From CAYSCZ01 sp051155775 (GTDB taxonomy: Bacteria; Bacteroidota; Bacteroidia; Cytophagales; Cyclobacteriaceae), in assembly GCA_051155775.1 (NCBI GenBank), contig DAXETV010000002.1, forward strand, positions 1 through 64,000: a DNA stretch of 64,000 bases, in the 5' to 3' direction. The notes below the pieces were generated by a model. That model saw only the letters and a program-made list of their open reading frames with translations. It searched no databases and was not told the DNA's origin. Below, piece after piece: positions 45,601-52,696 of this stretch (position 1 is its first letter; each line of letters opens with the position of its first letter). The position numbers were made by a program, and so were the translations under genes.

Positions 45601-46339
45601 CAGGGTAAGGTATGCCAGGAATAACTTCGATCTAATGTTAAAAAATGATCTTAATGACTACTTAAGTGTATATTTTGGCCCAACCTTCAAAAGAGTAAAT
45701 GTTGAGGAACAGGGAGATACTTTTTTGAAAGAATCTGACAATCCCTTAAATAACCCTTCTACCTTCAGAGACCATTTTTATGGTGGTGGTAGAATAGGAT
45801 TGACCATAGATACCAGGGATGAATCCAGATTGACCAGCAGTGGCATACGCTTTAATACAGATTATCAGCAATTTGCCGGATTGAACGAGCGGTCATCAAA
45901 CTTTTCACAATTTCAATCTGATTTTTCTGCTTATATCAGCACACGATTTCCTGCCAGGTGGACGTTTGCCAGTCGTGTGGGTGTCTCGAAGATCTTTAAT
46001 GATTTTGAATTTTTTAACGCCAGCAAGCTGGGCGGGCTAACCAACCTGAGAGGGTATCGAAGGACTCGTTTTCATGGCGAAACCAGCTTCTATCATAACT
46101 TTGACCTGCGATGGAAACTATTCACTTTCACTTCTTATCTCTTCCCCGCAAGTGTAGGGGTTATAGGATTTCATGACATTGGCAGGATATGGGTGGATGG
46201 AGAAAATTCAGATAAATGGCACCGTGGTGCGGGAGGCGGTATTTGGATCGCCCCACTCAATATGGCTGTTCTATCTTTTACTATGACATTTACAGAAGAA
46301 GAAAATTTACCCTTTGTCAGGCTGGGATTTTTCTTTTAG
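42653..46339 (+). CDS. Secreted calcineurin-type phosphoesterase / kinase-like / Omp85-type barrel fusion
   Basis: This 1228-residue protein has a signal peptide (1-22). Residues ~30-360 form a metallophosphoesterase: GDAG (37-40), GDNIY (70-74), GNHDW (112-116), SHHP (213-216) and SGHEHS (293-298). Residues ~435-670 resemble an atypical kinase lobe pair: a Gly-rich turn (443-445), a strand YVLRSVEK (461-468), a helix with E476/E480, then DMIIGDWDRHEDQW (592-605) and PRDRDQTFF (624-632). A short RTX-like GNDQF/GGDDNDD stretch (803-829) precedes an Omp85-like C-terminal barrel (about 870-1228) with GLTIDTRD and LRGYRRTRFHGE. A Phe-rich end (RLGFFF) supports outer-membrane insertion. The function is unknown; the kinase reading is inference. 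Confidence 0.85.
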   Translation: MKMKLRLFLILTTILSHNISSAQKAERELIHKMYLIGDAGEPSPDSKQLIDHLRQHLSAEDSNASAILLGDNIYPRGLPPKGHKDRKIMEKKLTAQLELIQNFNGRKFVIPGNHDWGNSGKNGVKYVKEQQKFIRDFLNNAEVFFPKNGCPGPVLIDLDEEIALMIIDFQWILHRWDKPGIEEGCGVGSTIDLLVELEELINSNNHKKLIIASHHPMYTYGPHGGRIPFEQFIFPFNSGTNKTWIPLPGIGLLYPFYRSVIGSSQDVANPKYKAIRNVMEQYFKEHPSLVHVSGHEHSLQHIVKDSVNYIVSGSGSKTSHVTTGKYSQFAISANGYSTLDFYKNGEVYASFWALNADKKVEKIYSSLLFKRGYEPPLTASEYVQNNDLSDSTILASASDRYVAGKGKRFWLGRNYRDVWSAELEFPVFDIGTVKGGLKIVKKGGGMQTKSLRLEAENGKQYVLRSVEKYPEKAIPEMLRETFAVDLVRDGISASHPYGAIVVPYLAEAADVYHTNPEIVFIPDDPRLGEYRKDFANTLALFEERADDEYWSEAENFGAAEDLDSTPTVIENLQEDNDNFIDQEWLLKSRLFDMIIGDWDRHEDQWRWAEYEVENGKGKYYQPVPRDRDQTFFVNEGVLPKLISRKWALPKFEGFDNEIKWTPGFNTNAVHLDRSFLNKLSREEWIQIAQSLQTKLTDEVIENAIKQWPKKVYDLTGAEIITKLKARRDNIVKYAQEYYEFLAREVDITGSDKHELFIVNRKTGGITDITIWKTKKDGEKKKIIYDRTFYPLETKEIRLYGMDGNDQFRIFGEAEKGIKIRIIGGDDNDDVVEDNSYVSGFSRLTKVYDQKDDISIDAGKETRIKLRKDESVNNYDREEFKFDHLLPLLSAQFNNDDGLFLGGGFLFTKQKWRKDPFFHQQQLLASVAFATGSFSFKYDAIFTDIIGKWDIAPSLTIDEPFFVNNFFGLGNETVFDQELDIDFYRVRYARNNFDLMLKNDLNDYLSVYFGPTFKRVNVEEQGDTFLKESDNPLNNPSTFRDHFYGGGRIGLTIDTRDESRLTSSGIRFNTDYQQFAGLNERSSNFSQFQSDFSAYISTRFPARWTFASRVGVSKIFNDFEFFNASKLGGLTNLRGYRRTRFHGETSFYHNFDLRWKLFTFTSYLFPASVGVIGFHDIGRIWVDGENSDKWHRGAGGGIWIAPLNMAVLSFTMTFTEEENLPFVRLGFFF

Positions 46340-46402
46340 CAGTTTGCTTGGTGGTCAAATCTATGGAAGCATAGAAGTAAGCTAACTTACTGATTATCAA
46401 TG

Positions 46403-46477
46403 TGGGATGTACTGGATTCGAACCAGTGACCTCTTGCCTGTCAAGCAAGCGCTCTAAACCAACTGAGCTAACACCCC
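46403..46477 (-). tRNA. tRNA-Val (anticodon GAC)
   Basis: The minus-strand cloverleaf has acceptor GGGGTGT/ACATCCC, D-arm TAGCTCAGTTGGTTTAGAGC, anticodon arm CTTGC-TTGACAG-GCAAG (anticodon GAC), T-arm CACTGG-TTCGAAT-CCAGT and discriminator A. CCA is not encoded. It lies downstream of, and convergent with, the phosphoesterase/barrel gene. Confidence 0.93.
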
Positions 46478-46529
46478 ATTATAAAACCATAAATTTAAGA
46501 AAATCCTGGAAAAGGCCCCTATATTAAGT

Positions 46530-46664
46530 CTAAAGGATTTTACCCAAGGCCTCTAATAAGAAACGCTCAAAAAGAATGGCGCCGGTCATCAACAAACCCA
46601 ACACGATAATCAGTAATGAGTGGAATTTGCTAAGTTGATACTTTCCAAATAATTTCATGAGCAT
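46530..46664 (-). CDS. Small single-helix membrane protein
   Basis: This 44-residue frame on the minus strand (ATG at 46664, a second in-frame ATG at 46658) ends in TAG. It encodes a basic N-terminus (MKLFGKYQLSKFHS), one hydrophobic segment (about 17-32) and an amphipathic tail (FERFLLEALGKIL). The charge pattern and lack of other coding potential in the 240-bp gap make it plausible as a real gene, but there is no family evidence. Confidence 0.45.
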   Translation of the reverse strand: MLMKLFGKYQLSKFHSLLIIVLGLLMTGAILFERFLLEALGKIL

Positions 46665-46717
46665 GCACCATTATGATTCTAATAACAACTTAACCTGCTC
46701 TATCCCTTAATATTAAT

Positions 46718-47734
46718 CTATTTTTTTTTGCTGCTATCTCGAATCACCAATTCAGATTGCAGGACGGTTTCAGAAAATTGATGATCGGGGTCGTTTATCT
46801 GCTCAAATAGCTTGTTTGCAGCTACCTGCCCCATTTCATATCCCGGTTGGGTTAGCGTTGACAAAGAGGGCTCATACAGACTTGATATTTCCCAATTACT
46901 AAATCCAACCACAGCAATATCGTCTGGGATCTTTAATCCATTTTTTTTAATATTTTTGATGGCCCCAATAGCAAGCATATCGGTTCCGCAAAATAATCCA
47001 TCAGGCGCATCACGACTGAATAATTCAGAGCTCACTTCATATCCATGCTCATAATCCCCTCCGTCACAATGAATCACAAGTTTATCATCATAAGGCAAGT
47101 TATTATCCAAAAGTGCCTGCTTATATCCTTCAAATCGATGTTGATTGATAAGTAATTGTATTGGTCCACTGATATGGGCAATACGTTTACAACCCACCGC
47201 TATAAGGTGGTTCACAGCCTTATAACCAGCATCGTAATCATCGATAACTACTTTATCGGAGGCAACATCCTCACAAATACAATCAAAAAAAACAAGCGGT
47301 AGCTTTTTCTCTTTTATATCATTTAGATGATCAAAGTTTTTTGTATGCTTTGAAATGCAAATCAAAACACCGTCTACCCGCCCGTTAATCAAAGTTCTCA
47401 CATTTTGGACCTCCTTTTCATAAGATTCGTGAGATGTACATATAATCACATTATATCCTATTGAATTAGCGTAATCTTCTATTCCGGTTATTACAGAGGA
47501 AAAAAATTCATGTACTACCTGCGGGATAACAATACCCAGGGTTCTTGTGGTGCTGCTTCTTAAGCTAAGGGCGGTAAAGTTTGGCTGGTAGTTTAATTTT
47601 TTTGCCAGTTCCTTTACTGCTTTTCTTGTAGCTTCCTTAACTACCGGGCTATCCGATAGAGCCCTGGATACCGTGGAAACAGATATATCTAATTGTTTCG
47701 CGATATCTTTAATAGTAACAATATCCTTTTTCAT
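46718..47734 (-). CDS. LacI-family transcriptional regulator
   Basis: This 338-residue protein has an N-terminal LacI helix-turn-helix (TIKDIAKQLDISVSTVSRAL, residues ~7-26), the hinge-helix motif YQPNFTALSLRSSTTRTLG, and a periplasmic-binding-protein-like effector domain (about 62-335; GIVIPQVVHEFFSSVITGIE, GRVDGVLIC, VGCKRIAHISGP, PDGLFCGTDMLAIGAI, AVVGFSN). It is divergent from the SusC/SusD genes across 269 bp containing a LacI-type operator, so it is the likely local regulator, responding to a sugar or sugar-like ligand. Confidence 0.93.
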   Translation of the reverse strand: MKKDIVTIKDIAKQLDISVSTVSRALSDSPVVKEATRKAVKELAKKLNYQPNFTALSLRSSTTRTLGIVIPQVVHEFFSSVITGIEDYANSIGYNVIICTSHESYEKEVQNVRTLINGRVDGVLICISKHTKNFDHLNDIKEKKLPLVFFDCICEDVASDKVVIDDYDAGYKAVNHLIAVGCKRIAHISGPIQLLINQHRFEGYKQALLDNNLPYDDKLVIHCDGGDYEHGYEVSSELFSRDAPDGLFCGTDMLAIGAIKNIKKNGLKIPDDIAVVGFSNWEISSLYEPSLSTLTQPGYEMGQVAANKLFEQINDPDHQFSETVLQSELVIRDSSKKK

Positions 47735-47833
47735 AATTCAGTTTAAAATTATTAACAATCCCAGAATTCTAATAACAACAATGAGTATCTTAGAAAAGTA
47801 CAGTAAATTAAAAAAGTGAAATTACAGGAAATG

Positions 47834-47847
47834 TGAAAACGTTTTCA
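47834..47847. promoter_or_regulatory. Operator-like perfect palindrome for the LacI regulator
   Basis: TGAAAACGTTTTCA is a perfect 14-bp palindrome with the central CG and AAAACGTTTT core typical of LacI-family operators. It is placed 99 bp upstream of the regulator ATG and 156 bp upstream of the SusC ATG. Confidence 0.65.
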
Positions 47848-47878
47848 GTATTTATTTTTCAATTTATCATCTATTTTA

Positions 47879-47910
47879 TTGGAAATCCTTTTTAATATTC
47901 TGCTAATTTG
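47879..47910 (+). promoter_or_regulatory. Tentative promoter for the SusC/SusD operon
   Basis: TTG (47879-47881), 22 bp and TAATTTG (47904-47910) give an imperfect match to the Bacteroidota promoter. The palindromic operator then sits upstream of the promoter, which would fit activation better than simple blocking. Confidence 0.3.
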
Positions 47911-47977
47911 GTTTATTTAGATATTGAAAAAATATAATCAAGGACTTTTTATCATGCCTTACTGGCTGAATGTAAGG

Positions 47978-47991
47978 CTTAAACGTTAACA
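47978..47991. promoter_or_regulatory. Possible second, weaker LacI operator
   Basis: CTTAAACGTTAACA shares the AAACGTT core and 9 of 14 positions with the perfect palindrome 131 bp upstream, and lies just before the SusC ATG. A loop between two sites is possible but unproven. Confidence 0.3.
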
Positions 47992-48003
47992 ATTTATAAC
48001 AAT

Positions 48004-50976
48004 ATGAAGAAGTTTTTACTATTAAGTTTGATGGTAGTTCTTTCGGCTGGGCTGGTATTAGCTCAGGAAAGAACGGTTTCCGGAAAAGTTACTGATGCGG
48101 AAACAGGTGAACCCATTCCGGGTGCGAACATTATCGTGAAGGGTACTACAAGTGGTACCATTACCGATTTCGAAGGTAATTACTCTTTGAGTGTACCTGA
48201 CGGTGCTACGTTGGTTTATTCCTTCGTAGGCTATGCGCAACAAGAAGTTGCTGTCGGCTCAAGAAGCGTAATTGACGTGTCTTTGGCTTTAGATGTACAA
48301 GCGCTCTCCGAAGTAGTAGTGGTAGGGTATGGTACACAAGAGAAAAAAGAAATTACCAGTGCTGTTACCAGTGTTTCTTCCAAGGAGTTTAACGCAGGTA
48401 ACATTCAAAACCCTCAACAATTGCTTCAGGGTAAAGTATCAGGTCTTGTCATAGCTCGACCCGGTAGTGACCCTAATGGCGGATTTAATATTCGCTTAAG
48501 AGGTATTTCCAGCCTTGGTGCAAGTCAGGAGCCACTATTTGTAGTAGATGGTGTAATTATGAGTTCCGGCACTTTCTCTACCATCGTTGACCCAAATGAT
48601 ATTGAATCTATAGATGTATTAAAAGATGCTTCGGCAGCGGCCATTTATGGTGTTCGGGGAAATGCCGGTGTGCTACTTGTAACTACCAAAACAGGTAGCC
48701 CGGGCAAGCCTGAGGTGAATTATAATATGTTTGCTGCCATTGAAGAAGTGGCCGAAACATGGAATCCCCTTTCCGCTGATGAATTTAGAAGCGTAAGTCA
48801 GGAAGTATTGGGCGAGGTTACAGATTTCGGAGGTGACACCGATTGGTTTGATGCGATTACAAGAACCAGTGTATCCCATGTACATAATTTATCTTTTTCC
48901 GGCGGATCAGATCAAACATCTTACAGAATGTCATTTACCGCCCGTGATGTAGATGGTATACAAGAAAGGACCGGATTTACAAGATATCTTGGTCGACTGA
49001 ATTTAAAACATTCAGTTCTTGACAATATCTTAACCTTTACTTCACAAATTGCATTTGTAAGTCAAAATGCAAGTTTAGGTTTTGATGAGGCTTACAGGTA
49101 TTCAGTCATTTATAATCCAACCGCTCCTATTAGGGATCCTGATAATCCCGATCAATTTTTTGAGGTAGGTGGATTTGACAGGTTTAATCCTGCAGGTATT
49201 GTATTCCAGAATGATAACACCAGGAGGCAACAAGGTATACTGGCGTCATTAAAAGGAGAAATTGACCTTGGATTTTTAGTTGAAGGATTAAGGGCTTCAG
49301 GAAGCTATGCTCAAATTAGGTCGAGCCAAATTGGTACTGAATTTTATGATAAAAACAGCTTATATGTTAGGACCAGTTTCTTCGGTAATACAAATCAAAA
49401 CGGTTTTGTACAAAAAGAAACTAATGAAAGCTTCTCAGAGCTGATAGAGGCTACAGTAAACTACGACAAAACATTTGGCGACTTTGATGTTGCTTTATTG
49501 GGTGGTTACTCATATCAGGCATTTGATAATCAAGGTTTTGCTTTAGCTGGTGGAGATTTCACCACCGATGCAGTGAGGGGTAATAATCCGTCATTTGCTA
49601 ATGACTTTGCCAATGGCCTGGGTGCAGTAGGTGGATTTAGAAATAGAAGCTTATTAATAGCAGGTTTTGGTAGATTAAATGTAACTTATCAAGGTACTTA
49701 TTTCTTCAGCGCAAGCTTTAGGAGGGAAGGATCCACTGTTTTTGGAGAGGATAACAAATGGGGTAACTTCCCTGGAATCAGTGCTGGTGTGGAATTAACT
49801 AATATAGTGGATATACCAAATGTTAACACTTTAAAATTAAGAGGTAGTTTTGGTATTACCGGTGGAGTGCCACAGGGAACGAATCTAACAGCCTTAACCT
49901 TAGCGCCAAGTGGATCCGTTCTTGTTAATGGTACTTTTGTACCCGCTTTTGGCCCTGTACAAAATGCCAACCCTAATCTGCAATTTGAAGAAAAGAAAGA
50001 ATTTGATGTAGGATTGGATTTCTCATTATTTGACAGCAAACTACAAGGTACTTTTGATTACTATACCAGAGTCACTGAGGACTTGCTTATACCTGCTGCT
50101 GTTCCGGTTCCGCCAAACCTGGCAAACACTACTCTACTAAATGCCGGTGAATTTGAAAATGATGGATATGAAGTCACTTTGAGTTATAAACATCAAATCA
50201 CTGATGAATTGGAATGGGAAACATCCGGTAACTGGTCAACATTCAACACTGAATTAACAAAATTTACAGAGGATGAACAATTCAGGTCAAATGCTGGGGC
50301 ACCTGGCCAGAATGCAATAAACATTAACAGGGTAGCGGTAGGTGAAGAACTTGGTCAAATCTTTGCACCGGTAGTCACCGGTATTGATGAAGCGGGTGAT
50401 TGGGTATATGCTGATCTGGATGGGGATGGAGTTATTGAACAAAATGGAGACGACAGAACTACTGTAGGAAATGGTCTTCCTGATGGAACATGGGGATGGA
50501 ATAACACCTTTAGATACAAGGGTTTTGAACTAAACTTTTTCTGGAGAGGTACTTATGGCCATCAGTTGGCTAACATGACCAGAAACTTTTACCAGGCTGC
50601 ATCGAACAATATTAACCAGTTCAATGTCTTGTCCAGTTACGATGAGTTATCAGACCTGACAGCTGGACCTGCCTGGGGATCGATATTTGTAGAAGATGCC
50701 GACTTCATTGCTTTGGATAATGCCACATTTTCGTACAAATTACCACTCGGGGATAATCAGCCTTTCCAGGAAGTTAAATTCTTTGTGAGTGGCAACAATC
50801 TAGTGTTGTTAACTAATTATTCAGGTGTAGATCCTGAGGTAAGGTTTGCAGATACCGGTTCTGTTGACAATGGTGGTCGAGCAGGTACCCCGGATCCACT
50901 ATCGCCGGGTATCGACAGAAGAAATACCTGGTTTAGGTCAAGAACTTATACCATAGGCGCAAATATTAAAATATAA
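48004..50976 (+). CDS. SusC/RagA-family TonB-linked outer membrane transporter
   Basis: This 990-residue protein has a signal peptide (ending LVLA, residue 20), a CarboxypepD_reg-like domain (about 22-100; GKVTDAETGEPIPGANI), a TonB-box region VVVVGYGTQEKKE (about 103-115), a plug domain (RLRGISSLG, PLFVVDGVIM, AAIYGVRGNAGVLLV) and a C-terminal beta-barrel. It is a shorter member of the family than the 1106-residue SusC at 6717-10037 and differs clearly in sequence, so the two import different substrates. It is first in the operon and regulated, by position, by the divergent LacI protein. Confidence 0.95.
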   Translation: MKKFLLLSLMVVLSAGLVLAQERTVSGKVTDAETGEPIPGANIIVKGTTSGTITDFEGNYSLSVPDGATLVYSFVGYAQQEVAVGSRSVIDVSLALDVQALSEVVVVGYGTQEKKEITSAVTSVSSKEFNAGNIQNPQQLLQGKVSGLVIARPGSDPNGGFNIRLRGISSLGASQEPLFVVDGVIMSSGTFSTIVDPNDIESIDVLKDASAAAIYGVRGNAGVLLVTTKTGSPGKPEVNYNMFAAIEEVAETWNPLSADEFRSVSQEVLGEVTDFGGDTDWFDAITRTSVSHVHNLSFSGGSDQTSYRMSFTARDVDGIQERTGFTRYLGRLNLKHSVLDNILTFTSQIAFVSQNASLGFDEAYRYSVIYNPTAPIRDPDNPDQFFEVGGFDRFNPAGIVFQNDNTRRQQGILASLKGEIDLGFLVEGLRASGSYAQIRSSQIGTEFYDKNSLYVRTSFFGNTNQNGFVQKETNESFSELIEATVNYDKTFGDFDVALLGGYSYQAFDNQGFALAGGDFTTDAVRGNNPSFANDFANGLGAVGGFRNRSLLIAGFGRLNVTYQGTYFFSASFRREGSTVFGEDNKWGNFPGISAGVELTNIVDIPNVNTLKLRGSFGITGGVPQGTNLTALTLAPSGSVLVNGTFVPAFGPVQNANPNLQFEEKKEFDVGLDFSLFDSKLQGTFDYYTRVTEDLLIPAAVPVPPNLANTTLLNAGEFENDGYEVTLSYKHQITDELEWETSGNWSTFNTELTKFTEDEQFRSNAGAPGQNAININRVAVGEELGQIFAPVVTGIDEAGDWVYADLDGDGVIEQNGDDRTTVGNGLPDGTWGWNNTFRYKGFELNFFWRGTYGHQLANMTRNFYQAASNNINQFNVLSSYDELSDLTAGPAWGSIFVEDADFIALDNATFSYKLPLGDNQPFQEVKFFVSGNNLVLLTNYSGVDPEVRFADTGSVDNGGRAGTPDPLSPGIDRRNTWFRSRTYTIGANIKI

Positions 50977-51065
50977 AAAATAGATGTCAGAAATTTATTT
51001 TAACACACAATTAAAACAAACTTATTTATCATAAGCTTTGTTGAAAAATTATCAAAACAAGAATT

Positions 51066-52622
51066 ATGAGAAAGATCTTTATTGCTAAAATCAAAATAAG
51101 CCTTGTACTTGCCTTTGTTTTTATAGGCCAGGCTTGTACCAATCTTGAAGAGAAGGCTTTTAGTGTCGTTACTGCTGATAACTTCTTCACTAACGATGAA
51201 GAATTTATTTCAGCACTAGGTGCTGCATATACTTCCATGTATTTTATGATGAACCACAATAACTGGTATTCTTTTCAAGAAGTATCTACAGATGAGATGG
51301 CTATTCCTCAAAAAGGTGCTGACTGGTTTGATGGTGGTCAATGGATAAGAACCCACCGCCACGAGTGGTTACCAGATGAACAAGGTATTAACGGCATGTG
51401 GAATTCATTCTTTCAGGGAATCAACAATACCAATCGCTTAATAGAACAATTTGAAGCCATTGAATCTGATGAATCTGCTGCATTTGTTTCAGAATTAAAA
51501 GGTTTAAGGGCCTTCTTTTACTACTTTTTATTAGATAATTTTGGTAATGTTCCAATCGTCGATAAGTTTAGTGGAGAAACACCGGAAGAAACAGCCGCCT
51601 TATCAGAACCTTCCAACAATGCTGACTTTCAGGCAGGTAGAAATGAAGTTTTCAATTTTGTTGAAACGGAATTAACCACGGGTCTGGATAACCTACCAAC
51701 AAATGTTGACAACAGTACCTACGCCAGGATGACACAGTGGGCGGCTCGGTTTTTATTGGCAAAACTATATTTAAATGCTGAAGTTTACACCGGTACTGCC
51801 AGGTGGCAGGATGTGATCACCCAATGTGATGCCATTATTAATAGCGGAAATTACAGTCTTGCCGGTAATTTCTTTGATAATTTCGTTACCGAGAACTCTG
51901 GATCACCGGAATTTATACTAGCCATTCCTTATGATGAAGTATTTGCAACCGGATTTAATCTTCCGCAGATGACGCTCCACTATCAAAGTCAGTTTACTTT
52001 TGATTTAGCACAACAACCATGGAATGGTTACACAGCACTGGAAGACCTGTACAACTCTTATGATGATAGTGATGTAAGAAAGACAGGACTACTTGAAGGT
52101 CCTCAATTTAGCTCTGGTGGAGAGCCTTTAATAGATGCTTCATCTGAGGCTGCTGATCCTGATGGCCCAGAAATAAACTTCACCCCTGAAATTAATGAAC
52201 TTGAGCCTGGAGCTCTAAGACAAGCAGGTACTAGAGTTCATAAGTGGAGATATGAAACCGGATCACAACCTGATCTTAATAATGATTTTGGTATCTTCCG
52301 CTATGCTGATGTAGTCATGATGAAAGCAGAAGCGCTTTTAAAACTTGGAAATGCAGGAGAGGCTTTAACATTAGTAAATCAAATCAGGGAACGGGCTGGT
52401 GTAGCACCTTACACTGAATTAACATTGGAAAACCTAGAGGAAGAAAGAAGAAGGGAATTTTTCATGGAGGGATGGAGAAGACAAGATCAAATAAGGTTTG
52501 GATCCTGGGATGATATCTGGTGGGAAAAAACCAGGGACACTGAAGACTTCAGAATTGTATACCCGATTCCAAGGGATCAGTTAGATGCTAACCAAAACCT
52601 GGTTCAGAATCCCGGCTACTAA
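51066..52622 (+). CDS. SusD/RagB-family nutrient-binding lipoprotein
   Basis: This 518-residue protein has a lipoprotein signal (AFVFIGQAC, Cys about 24), TNLEEKAFSVVTADNFF, the helical segment KGLRAFFYYFLLDNFGNVP characteristic of SusD_N-type proteins, and the C-terminal RagB/SusD motifs RYADVVMMKAEALLKLG, VNQIRERAGV, EERRREFFMEGWRRQDQIRFG and YPIPRDQLDANQNLVQNPGY. It is a classical SusD cap for the SusC encoded 89 bp upstream. A strong terminator follows the stop. Confidence 0.95.
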   Translation: MRKIFIAKIKISLVLAFVFIGQACTNLEEKAFSVVTADNFFTNDEEFISALGAAYTSMYFMMNHNNWYSFQEVSTDEMAIPQKGADWFDGGQWIRTHRHEWLPDEQGINGMWNSFFQGINNTNRLIEQFEAIESDESAAFVSELKGLRAFFYYFLLDNFGNVPIVDKFSGETPEETAALSEPSNNADFQAGRNEVFNFVETELTTGLDNLPTNVDNSTYARMTQWAARFLLAKLYLNAEVYTGTARWQDVITQCDAIINSGNYSLAGNFFDNFVTENSGSPEFILAIPYDEVFATGFNLPQMTLHYQSQFTFDLAQQPWNGYTALEDLYNSYDDSDVRKTGLLEGPQFSSGGEPLIDASSEAADPDGPEINFTPEINELEPGALRQAGTRVHKWRYETGSQPDLNNDFGIFRYADVVMMKAEALLKLGNAGEALTLVNQIRERAGVAPYTELTLENLEEERRREFFMEGWRRQDQIRFGSWDDIWWEKTRDTEDFRIVYPIPRDQLDANQNLVQNPGY

Positions 52623-52642
52623 AATTATAATTTAAATATTTT

Positions 52643-52680
52643 TAAAAGGAAGCAACTTACTATTGCTTCCTTTTTTATTT
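52643..52680 (+). terminator. Rho-independent terminator after SusD
   Basis: AAAAGGAAGCAA, a 7-nt loop and TTGCTTCCTTTT form a perfect 12-bp stem running into TTTTTATTTT, 20 bp after the SusD stop and 16 bp before the next gene. It should separate or attenuate expression of the FG-GAP genes relative to SusC/SusD. Confidence 0.85.
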
Positions 52681-52696
52681 TAATTACCCCTGTTTT

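Noticed and set aside
46376..46391. AGTAAG-CTAA-CTTACT hairpin after tRNA-Val(GAC)
   Set aside because: Stem of only 6 bp and no T-run on either strand; not enough for a terminator call.
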